This document shows positions 1-5,146 of a stretch of DNA of 7,795 nucleotides, piece after piece. The notes under the pieces were generated by a model that was not told where the DNA came from, made no database searches, and was given only the letters and a program-made list of their open reading frames with translations. Each line of letters starts with the position of its first letter. Positions within the stretch are counted from its first letter, which is position 1. A program made the translations under genes and the position numbers. The DNA comes from Stenotrophomonas maltophilia (GTDB taxonomy: Bacteria; Pseudomonadota; Gammaproteobacteria; Xanthomonadales; Xanthomonadaceae): contig DJBL01000078.1 in NCBI GenBank assembly GCA_002435595.1, positions 1-7,795 on the forward strand, read 5' to 3'.

Positions 1-11
1 GTCGGCTGCAC
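1..11 (+). repeat. Right arm of a GTAG-type REP, cut by the window edge
   Basis: The first 11 bases, GTCGGCTGCAC, are identical to the right arm and flank of the complete REP at 207-233. The GTAG and left arm should lie just outside the window. Confidence 0.65.
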
Positions 12-144
12 GTAACGCGTCACCGTTCGGTGGCGACATGACCTTCGAGCGCGGGCCCGTTTTTCTTGGGCGGATCGGTTGCGTGATTGCAGGCGCGGCT
101 CCGTTTCGGGGTCAGGCGTGCACTGTGCGTGGCACCGTTATCGG

Positions 145-168
145 CGGTCGTTTGGGAACCGACCCTAC
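145..168 (-). repeat. Degenerate GTAG-type REP, first copy, left-pointing
   Basis: Read on the minus strand this begins GTAG (168-165) and is followed by an imperfect stem: CGACC at 160-164 can pair with GGTCG at 146-150 across a 9-nt loop. Together with the right-pointing REP at 207 it forms a doublet in which the two GTAG tetranucleotides face each other, with 38 bp between them. The stem is weaker than in the other REPs, so this call is less certain. Confidence 0.5.
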
Positions 169-206
169 CGGGAGCGCGTCCCGCCCGCGTGCCGCCGTGC
201 AGGCCG

Positions 207-231
207 GTAGAGCCGACCGTTGGTCGGCTGC
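207..231 (+). repeat. SMAG-like REP palindrome, right-pointing (copy 1)
   Basis: GTAG at 207-210 is followed by a spacer A, the arm GCCGACC (212-218), loop GTT, and the arm GGTCGGC (222-228); the flanking A211/T229 extends the stem to 8 bp. The GTAG head plus imperfect palindrome matches the layout of the REP family described in Stenotrophomonas maltophilia. Such elements are thought to be mobilised by REP-associated tyrosine transposases (RAYTs); none is encoded in this window. Confidence 0.8.
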
Positions 232-366
232 ACGTAACGCGTCGCCGTTCGGTGGCGACATGAGCTTCGAGCGCGGGCCGGTTTTTCTTGGGCGGCTCGG
301 TTGCGTGATTGCAGGCGCGGCTCCGTTTCGGGGTCAGGCGTGCAATGTGCGTGGCACCGTTATCGG

Positions 367-390
367 CGGTCGTTTGGGAACCGACCCTAC
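367..390 (-). repeat. Degenerate GTAG-type REP, second copy, left-pointing
   Basis: Exact counterpart of 145-168, shifted by 222 bp: GTAG on the minus strand at 390-387, and stem GGTCG (368-372) with CGACC (382-386). It pairs with the REP at 429 as the second facing doublet. Confidence 0.5.
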
Positions 391-428
391 CGGGAGCGCA
401 TCCAGACCGCGTGCCGCCGTGCAGGCCG

Positions 429-455
429 GTAGAGCCGACCGTTGGTCGGCTTCAC
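429..455 (+). repeat. SMAG-like REP palindrome, right-pointing (copy 2)
   Basis: GTAG at 429-432, then A, GCCGACC (434-440), GTT, GGTCGGC (444-450). It lies 22 bp beyond the stop codon of the thioredoxin-like gene. The last nrd-operon transcript would therefore carry this stable 8-bp hairpin in its 3' end, where it could protect the RNA or help termination. No U tract follows on the minus strand, so it is not a classical intrinsic terminator. Confidence 0.8.
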
Positions 456-473
456 GTGCGTGGCTGCAAGGCC

Positions 474-806
474 TCATGGTGTCATGGCCGCCGCCAGTGC
501 GTCCCCGATCTGCCTGGGGGATTGATACCCCGCCATCCGCGCCACTTCGTGACCGTCACGGGCCACCAGCAAGGTCGGTGTCTGGCGCAGGCCGAGGCTG
601 CGGAAGAACACCTCGCCGATGGTTTCCAGCTTCACCTTGAGCAGTACCACGCCGTCGGCGCGTGGCGTGTCGGCGACGCTGGCCAGCGCCATGTCCAGCA
701 TCCGGCAGCCCGGGCAATCGTCCTTGTGGAAATCCACCAGCAGCACGGGGTGGGCGCGCAGGGCGGCATGGTAATCGTCAGGCGTGGCGGCGTGCAGGAT
801 CAGCAT
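474..806 (-). CDS. Thioredoxin-family protein with CPGC active site, last gene of nrd operon
   Basis: This encodes a 110-residue thioredoxin-fold protein. The pattern fits: a short N-terminal helix, the strand VLLVDFHKDD, then the redox motif C31-P-G-C34, a central strand (VVLLKVKL, 54-60), the cis-proline loop QTPTLL (Thr76-Pro77) and a C-terminal strand and helix with the usual G-Y turn. It is slightly shorter than a typical thioredoxin (about 108-110 residues in E. coli) only in its N-terminus and is complete. The Trp that normally precedes the cysteines is replaced by Asp30, and Gly-Pro is reversed to Pro-Gly. It starts inside the flavodoxin gene (29-bp overlap, different frame), so the two are probably translationally coupled. 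A longer reading upstream of Met is ruled out because it would run through the flavodoxin. From its position, a likely role is reduction of NrdA or of another partner in deoxyribonucleotide synthesis; this is inferred. A glutaredoxin-like or peroxide-defence role is an alternative. Confidence 0.88.
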   Translation of the reverse strand: MLILHAATPDDYHAALRAHPVLLVDFHKDDCPGCRMLDMALASVADTPRADGVVLLKVKLETIGEVFFRSLGLRQTPTLLVARDGHEVARMAGYQSPRQIGDALAAAMTP

Positions 807-1260
807 GGTGAGGGCTCTCGAAACGGGCCAGCACGGTGTCGGCCCAGTGGTGGATGGTCTGGGTGTCGGCGCTGCCGTGCGGCATCTGTTCGATTTCCAG
901 CACGGGGTAGGGCGAGTGGAAGAAGCGCGCCAGCCGGTGCGCGGCGCCGCAGTAGTACTCCTGGCCCCACTGGGTCTCGCCGGTGCCAAACACCGCGACC
1001 TGTTCGCCGGGGGGCAGGCCCACGCCATCGCGCAGGGTGGCCACGAAGCGCTTCATCTCCACCGGCGTGCGCCCGGCGTTGTCGGTCCAACTGCCCAGCA
1101 GCCACACTGCCGGCGCTGCTGCCAACGCAGCGTGGCCCGCGTCGCCGTCCACATCCAGCAGGTGCACGGCATGCCCGCGCGCGTCACAACGTGCGGCCAG
1201 CAGGCGTGCCACCTCGGCGGTGTTGCCGCTCAGGGAGGTGTAGGCGATCAGGATCTGCAT
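778..1260 (-). CDS. Flavodoxin, third gene of nrd operon
   Basis: A 160-residue cytoplasmic FMN-binding electron carrier of normal short-chain flavodoxin size. The FMN phosphate loop is at the N-terminus, T8-S-L-S-G-N-T14, directly after the first strand MQILIAY. The second flavin-contact loop is GSWTDNAGRTP (56-66), where Trp58 could stack on the isoalloxazine, and the third is FGTGETQWG (91-99) followed by YYCGA. The final 12 or so residues (HHADPARRHA) look like a read-through tail and overlap the next gene. It begins 12 bp after nrdB and no better Met is available. It is not a clear NrdI: NrdI proteins are usually smaller and accompany class Ib nrdEF, whereas the reductase here is class Ia. 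The operon position suggests it supplies electrons for assembly or repair of the NrdB diiron-tyrosyl cofactor, the job done by the ferredoxin YfaE in E. coli. That role is inference; the flavodoxin fold is secure. Confidence 0.9.
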   Translation of the reverse strand: MQILIAYTSLSGNTAEVARLLAARCDARGHAVHLLDVDGDAGHAALAAAPAVWLLGSWTDNAGRTPVEMKRFVATLRDGVGLPPGEQVAVFGTGETQWGQEYYCGAAHRLARFFHSPYPVLEIEQMPHGSADTQTIHHWADTVLARFESPHHADPARRHA

Positions 1261-1272
1261 CGTCCGGGGTGC

Positions 1273-2313
1273 CTACAGGTCGTCGAAGCCGTTGTCCGCA
1301 TTGGTCTTCTTGTAGCTGGCATTGCGCATCTCGAAGAAGTCGGTCTTGGTCTCGGTGAAATTGTCGGCGTAGGCCTTGATCCACGGCATCACGTTGACGT
1401 TGGTATCGCTGTACAGTTTTTCGATGCCGAGCATGCCGGCCATCTTGTTGGCGCGGTACTTCACGTAGCGGATCATCTCGTCCACGTCGATGCCGTCAAT
1501 GCCGTCCAGCACCTCGCCGGTCCAGCGCGTTTCCAGTGCGATGGCATGCTCGAACGCATCGTGTACGTAAGCGGTGAGCTGGTCGCCCTGAAGCTGCTGG
1601 TTCTCCCCGATGATGGCGCGGATCAGCTCGCTGATGAACTTGGTGTGGGCCAGTTCGTCACGGTTGATGAAGCTGATGATCTTGCCGGTGCCGGTCATGC
1701 GGTTCTGACGCACCAGGTTGTAGAAGAACGCGAACCCGGAATAGAAGTTGATGCCCTCCAGGATCGACGACTGGATCAACGACCGGATCAGGGTCTCGGC
1801 GGTCTTGTCACGCATGAAGTCATCGTAGGACTGCATGATCGGCTGGTTGCGCGCCAGGATGGTGGGATGGGTACGGGCAAGCTCGAACACCCGGTTCTGG
1901 TCGGCCAGCCCGGCGATGGAGGCCAGCACGTAGCTGTAGCTCTCGTTGTGGATCACTTCCTGCTGGCCGATGATCGCGGCGTTGGCGTGCGCGGCCGGGT
2001 CGGTGATGTACTCGGCCACGTTGTAGATGAAGCGGGTCTGCGGCGAATCCAGCGTGGCCAGCAGGCCGATGATCGAGTCGTAGGCGTTCTTCTCGCGTGC
2101 GTTGAGCTCGCCGTACTGGCGCGCGTCGCCCTTCATGTCCACTTCGTCGGGAATCCAGAAGTTGGTCGACAGCTCCTTGTAGGCCCGGTAGAAGGAGGGG
2201 TAGGGGATGTCGTTCCAGTTGAGGATGCCGCTGGTGCGGCCGTTGATGATCCCGGTGGAGCGGTTGGGGTGGCGCGGTTCGAGGATCTTGATGCGTTCGA
2301 GCGGTGTTGCCAT
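1273..2313 (-). CDS. nrdB: Class Ia ribonucleotide reductase beta subunit (NrdB)
   Basis: Encodes the 346-residue radical-generating small subunit of ribonucleoside-diphosphate reductase, which works as a dimer with NrdA in the cytoplasm. The diiron ligands and radical tyrosine are all visible: Asp89 (in LATLDS), Glu119 and His122 in QEVIHNESY, the radical Tyr126 four residues later, Glu186 in LEGINF, and Glu220/His223 in RDELAHTKF. This matches the E. coli order D84, E115, H118, Y122, E204, E238, H241. The C-terminal tail keeps a Tyr (Tyr334, in NASYKK), the expected relay residue, and ends in acidic NGFDDL, the region that docks on NrdA. An upstream Met at 2361 would extend the protein by 16 residues, but Met at 2313 is preferred: it has AGGA 8 bp upstream and starts the conserved MATPLERIKI. 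It lies 95 bp after nrdA and 12 bp before the flavodoxin. Confidence 0.96.
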   Translation of the reverse strand: MATPLERIKILEPRHPNRSTGIINGRTSGILNWNDIPYPSFYRAYKELSTNFWIPDEVDMKGDARQYGELNAREKNAYDSIIGLLATLDSPQTRFIYNVAEYITDPAAHANAAIIGQQEVIHNESYSYVLASIAGLADQNRVFELARTHPTILARNQPIMQSYDDFMRDKTAETLIRSLIQSSILEGINFYSGFAFFYNLVRQNRMTGTGKIISFINRDELAHTKFISELIRAIIGENQQLQGDQLTAYVHDAFEHAIALETRWTGEVLDGIDGIDVDEMIRYVKYRANKMAGMLGIEKLYSDTNVNVMPWIKAYADNFTETKTDFFEMRNASYKKTNADNGFDDL

Positions 2314-2379
2314 GGCAGTGTCCTGGAGGGCGAAGGTGGGCGAGCCAAGGGCTTCACCCACCGGAACATGTCTGGAAGA

Positions 2380-2397
2380 GCCCCCGGGTCAGGGGGC
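2380..2397 (-). other. GC-rich hairpin between nrdA and nrdB
   Basis: In the nrdA-nrdB gap a perfect 6-bp stem, GCCCCC with GGGGGC, encloses a 6-nt loop. On the transcript it comes 12 nt after the nrdA stop and is followed by TCTTCC, which has only a few Us. It may act as a weak terminator, as an RNA stabiliser, or to set the NrdA:NrdB ratio. The rest of the 95-bp gap shows only the nrdB Shine-Dalgarno. Confidence 0.4.
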
Positions 2398-2408
2398 GGC
2401 CGCGACGC

Positions 2409-4784
2409 CTACCCGCCGCACCACTCGCATTCGGTGATGTCGATGTCGTTGGAGCGCACGTAGTAGGTGGTCTTCAGGCCTTCGCGCCAGGCGCTCATGT
2501 GCAGCGCGAGCAGGGTACTGGCGCGGATGGTGCTGGGCACGTAGAGGTTGAAGCTGATCGACTGGTCCACGTGGCGCTGGCGGCGCGCGTTCTGGCGGAT
2601 GCTGGCGAACTGGTCCAGGCGGTAGGCGCCCTTTTCGTAGTACGGGTAGGTTTCCAGCGACAGGCCCGGTGCGGCGACCGGACGACGGAAGTCCTTCTTT
2701 TCCTCGTAGTAGAACGCGCCGTATACCGGGTCGATCGACGCGCTGGAGCCGGCGATCTGCGCGGTGCTCATGTTCGGCGCCACTGCCAGCAGCCAGCCAT
2801 TGCGCAGGCCGTGCACGCTCACCTGCGCGGCCAGTTCCTGCCAGGCCGGGCTGTCGTAGCCACGCGCGCGGAAGTACTCGCCGGTCTGCCAGTCGCTGCC
2901 GAGGAATGCGCTGTAACGGCCCTTTTCCTCGGCCAGGCGCATGCTGGCCTGGATGGCCAGGTAGTTGATGCGCTCGTAGAGGCTGTCGGCGTAGTCTTCG
3001 GCGTCGGCGGCGTTCCAGTGCAGCTGCCTGAGCGCCAGCAGGTGGTGCCAGCCGAACGTGCCCAGCCCGATCGCCCGGTACTTGCGGTTGGTGATGGTCG
3101 CCTGCGGCACCGGCAGCTGGTTGAGGTCGATCACGTTGTCGAGCATGCGCACCTGGATCGGCACCAGCCGTTCCAGCACGTCGCTGGAAAGCAGGTCCGG
3201 CGCGGCGGTGACGGCGCGGCCGAGGTTGATCGAGGACAGGTTGCACACCACGAAATCGCCGGCCTGGCGGGTGGTGAGGATCTGGTCGCCGCTGATCATC
3301 TCCTGCATCAGCCGGGTCGGGCTCATGTTCTGCAGGATCTCGGTGCACAGGTTGCTGGAGTACACCTTGCCGGCGTGCTTGTTCGGGTTCATCCGGTTCA
3401 CTTCGTCCCGGTAGAACATGAAGGGATTGCCGGTCTCCAGCTGGCTGACCATGATCCGCTTGAACAGGTCGATGGCCTTGAGCGTGCGGCGGCCGATCCG
3501 CTCGTCGGCCACCACCTCGGCATAACGCTCGCGGAAACTGCCCTGGCCACGCTGTTCGTCATGGAAGTCCTGCAGGTACCAGCCCTTGACCCGCTTCACC
3601 TCGTAGGGGTCGAACAGGTACCAGTCACCGCGCCGCTCCACCGCCTCCATGAACAGGTCCGGCAGGCACACCGAGGTGAATACATCATGTGCACGCAGCC
3701 GCTGGTCGCCGTTGTTCAGGCGCAGGTCCAGGAATGCCTCGATATCGCGGTGCCACACGTCCAGGTAAACCGCGATGGCGCCCTTGCGCTGGCCGAGCTG
3801 GTCCACGCTGACGGCGGTGTTGTTGAGCTGCTTGATCCACGGCACCACGCCGCCGGAGGAGTTGGCCACGCCGCGGATGGGCGCACCGGCCGAGCGCACG
3901 TAGCCCAGGTAGGCACCCACGCCGCCGCCGTGCTTGGACACGCGCGCCACGTCGGTATTGGAGTCATAGATGCCCTGCAGGCTGTCGTCCACGGTGTCGA
4001 TGAAGCACGAGGACAACTGGCCCCCGGTCTTGCCGGCGTTGGCCAGGGTGGGTGTGGCCACGGTCATGTACAGGTTGGACAACGCCCAGTAGGCCTCGCG
4101 CACCAGGCGCATGCGCCGGACGCGGCTGCGGTCGCCGCTGAGGTGCTCGTTCTGCATCAGGTACAGCGCGATGGTCAGCCAGCGCTCCTGCGGCAGCTCG
4201 TAGACCGCGCGCGAGTGGTCGGTGGCCAGGTAGCGGGTGGCCAGCAGGTACAGACCGTTGTAGGCGAACAGCCGGTCGCGGTCGGGCTCGATCATGCGTC
4301 CGGCCTCTTCCAGCTCTTCCTTGGAATAGGCGTTGAGGATGTCGATGGAGTACACGTTGCGGTCGGCCAGGCTCTCCTGCAGCCCCACGTAGGAGCCGTA
4401 CTTGAGGCCGGCATCATAGAAGCGGTTCTTGCTGGCGCGCTTGTACAGCCGGCGCAGGTACAGCCGGGCGGCAAAATGCTCCCAGTCCGGTGCGACCAGG
4501 TCGATGCGCGATTCGGCCTCGCGGATCAGCAGGTCCACCAGTTCATCGGCGCTGAGCCGTTCGCGGCGCCGCACCAGCGCCATCACGCTGCGCTGGTAAT
4601 CGGCCAGGTCCAGGTGCGGGAACTCGGCATGCACCTGCGTGATGGCGCGCAGCAGGCGGGACGGGTCGAACGGCATGCGCCGGTTGCCGCCCTCCTTGGT
4701 GATCCACAGACCTTCGGTGGCAGGGGTGGGCGCGTCCAGCAGCGGCGCGGTATCGGTGACGGCGGTGTCTTCGTGGTGGCTCAT
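2409..4784 (-). CDS. nrdA: Class Ia ribonucleotide reductase alpha subunit (NrdA)
   Basis: Encodes the 791-residue catalytic subunit that reduces ribonucleoside diphosphates to deoxyribonucleoside diphosphates. One N-terminal ATP-cone spans about residues 25-115 (from LWITKEGG to RRLYKR); this domain senses ATP/dATP and switches activity. All catalytic residues are present: Cys260 (SSCFI, equivalent to E. coli C225), Asn478, radical Cys480 and Glu482 in SNLCTEI, Cys514 (FVVCNLSSINL), the relay pair Tyr774-Tyr775 (KTTYYVRS), and a C-terminal redox tail C786-E-W-C789-GG, reduced by thioredoxin or glutaredoxin. The tail is CX2C, not the CX4C of E. coli. Met at 4784 is chosen over Met at 4829 because it has GGA about 9 bp upstream and begins at a normal distance before the ATP-cone. 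The minimal N-terminal extension (MSHHEDTAVTDT...) is low complexity. The gene heads the operon, expressed from the NrdR-type promoter 214 bp upstream. Confidence 0.97.
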   Translation of the reverse strand: MSHHEDTAVTDTAPLLDAPTPATEGLWITKEGGNRRMPFDPSRLLRAITQVHAEFPHLDLADYQRSVMALVRRRERLSADELVDLLIREAESRIDLVAPDWEHFAARLYLRRLYKRASKNRFYDAGLKYGSYVGLQESLADRNVYSIDILNAYSKEELEEAGRMIEPDRDRLFAYNGLYLLATRYLATDHSRAVYELPQERWLTIALYLMQNEHLSGDRSRVRRMRLVREAYWALSNLYMTVATPTLANAGKTGGQLSSCFIDTVDDSLQGIYDSNTDVARVSKHGGGVGAYLGYVRSAGAPIRGVANSSGGVVPWIKQLNNTAVSVDQLGQRKGAIAVYLDVWHRDIEAFLDLRLNNGDQRLRAHDVFTSVCLPDLFMEAVERRGDWYLFDPYEVKRVKGWYLQDFHDEQRGQGSFRERYAEVVADERIGRRTLKAIDLFKRIMVSQLETGNPFMFYRDEVNRMNPNKHAGKVYSSNLCTEILQNMSPTRLMQEMISGDQILTTRQAGDFVVCNLSSINLGRAVTAAPDLLSSDVLERLVPIQVRMLDNVIDLNQLPVPQATITNRKYRAIGLGTFGWHHLLALRQLHWNAADAEDYADSLYERINYLAIQASMRLAEEKGRYSAFLGSDWQTGEYFRARGYDSPAWQELAAQVSVHGLRNGWLLAVAPNMSTAQIAGSSASIDPVYGAFYYEEKKDFRRPVAAPGLSLETYPYYEKGAYRLDQFASIRQNARRQRHVDQSISFNLYVPSTIRASTLLALHMSAWREGLKTTYYVRSNDIDITECEWCGG

Positions 4785-4852
4785 CGGGTGTCCATGCGGT
4801 GCGCAGTTGTCGCGTCGCGATGCAGGCATCGCAACGACCGGGCGGGCGTCAT
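4781..4852 (-). other. Possible 23-codon leader ORF overlapping nrdA start
   Basis: An ATG at 4852-4850 opens a 23-codon frame (MTPARSLRCL...HRMDTR) whose TGA overlaps the nrdA ATG in an ATGA arrangement at 4784-4781. The ATGA overlap is the geometry of translational coupling. However, no Shine-Dalgarno precedes it, the protein resembles nothing I know, and GC-rich leaders often show such frames. I give it only as a candidate. Confidence 0.15.
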
Positions 4853-4991
4853 GGAGGCAGGGGGATCAACCCCGGTGAAGACCGGGTCGGGCGCTCGCTT
4901 CCAGATGCCGTTCGGGTGGTCACACCGTGCGGCCGTGGCGACCTGCAGGGGCGTGACGGGGAACCGGGCCTGGCGGAAGCGGGGAGCCGAT
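4785..4991 (-). other. Long nrdA leader (about 207 nt)
   Basis: From the predicted start of transcription (about 4991) to the nrdA ATG is roughly 207 nt with no convincing gene. The clearest structure is a perfect hairpin at 4871-4886, ACCGGG pairing with CCCGGT across a GAAG tetraloop (plus-strand numbering and reading). No recognised riboswitch. The region could be a passive leader or could hold translational control. Confidence 0.4.
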
Positions 4992-4993
4992 GA

Positions 4994-5009
4994 ACACAAC
5001 ATAGTGTGG
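4994..5009. promoter_or_regulatory. NrdR box 1 (overlaps nrdA -10)
   Basis: ACACAACATAGTGTGG matches 13 of 16 positions of the NrdR consensus acaCwAtATaTwGtgt (recalled from the literature). It covers the -10 hexamer. NrdR is an ATP-cone, zinc-ribbon repressor of ribonucleotide reductase genes when dATP is high. Confidence 0.75.
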
Positions 5010-5026
5010 GTCTGCCTCATCGTCAA
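4998..5026 (-). promoter_or_regulatory. sigma-70-type promoter of the nrdA operon
   Basis: On the minus strand, TTGACG (5026-5021) and TATGTT (5003-4998) form -35 and -10 elements separated by exactly 17 bp. -35 matches 5 of 6 consensus bases and -10 matches 4 of 6. Transcription would begin near 4991. Two NrdR boxes straddle it, supporting it as the main nrd promoter. Confidence 0.7.
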
Positions 5027-5041
5027 CATCATATGTTGGGG
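5026..5041. promoter_or_regulatory. NrdR box 2 (upstream of nrdA -35)
   Basis: ACATCATATGTTGGGG matches about 11 of 16 NrdR consensus positions and contains the interrupted palindrome CAACAT-CAT-ATGTTG (5024-5038). Its centre is 32 bp from box 1, i.e. three helical turns. Known NrdR targets carry paired boxes at this spacing. The weaker match alone would not be convincing. Confidence 0.65.
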
Positions 5042-5124
5042 TGAGGCGCTCGCGAACGTGACCAAACGCCGCAGTCGCGCGGCGGGTTGCCGCCGTGTGT
5101 CGATCAACGATCAGGCGACAGGCA

Positions 5125-5146
5125 GCCGACCCCCGGTCGGCCCTAC
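5125..5146 (-). repeat. SMAG-like REP carrying the DASS gene stop codon
   Basis: Read on the minus strand: GTAG (5146-5143), G, then arm GCCGACC (5141-5135), loop GGG, arm GGTCGGC (5131-5125). The arms are identical to those of the REPs at 207 and 429. The TAG stop of the transporter at 5145-5143 is part of the REP's GTAG. The hairpin sits at the 3' end of the mRNA and may act as an RNA stabiliser or partial terminator; no U tract follows. Confidence 0.8.

Larger units (their letters stand above)
1..444. repeat. Two tandem copies of a 222-bp intergenic unit
   Basis: Positions 1-222 and 223-444 align without gaps and differ at only 8 sites (22, 42, 58, 74, 123, 178, 182 and 184 in unit numbering), about 96% identity. 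A third copy begins at 445 and loses similarity within about 13 bases. The window opens in the middle of a REP palindrome, so the array probably extends to the left. Each unit contains one REP-like hairpin pointing left (about 145-168) and one pointing right (about 207-231). It also contains a small hairpin around 20-36, with a perfect 6-bp stem in copy 2 (242-260). No convincing gene lies inside. The block sits just downstream of the thioredoxin-like gene at the end of the nrd operon. It looks like recent unequal duplication of REP-bearing intergenic DNA. Confidence 0.9.

Noticed and set aside
48..76. Intrinsic terminator before a T5 run in each 222-bp unit
   Set aside because: The palindrome CGGGCCCG before the Ts leaves no loop and is altered in copy 2; no stable stem forms.
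1..444. CRISPR array
   Set aside because: The repeat unit is 222 bp and nearly all of it is repeated; there are no short repeats with unique spacers.
778..1260. Calling the flavodoxin NrdI
   Set aside because: Size and flavin loops fit a normal flavodoxin, and the reductase is class Ia, not the class Ib that uses NrdI.
784..2463. 559-codon plus-strand frame opposite nrdB and flavodoxin
   Set aside because: Antisense shadow; no domain or ribosome site.
4781..5107. 108-codon minus-strand frame upstream of nrdA
   Set aside because: It would start upstream of the promoter elements and run through both NrdR boxes; only its last 23 codons lie in the leader, noted separately with low confidence.
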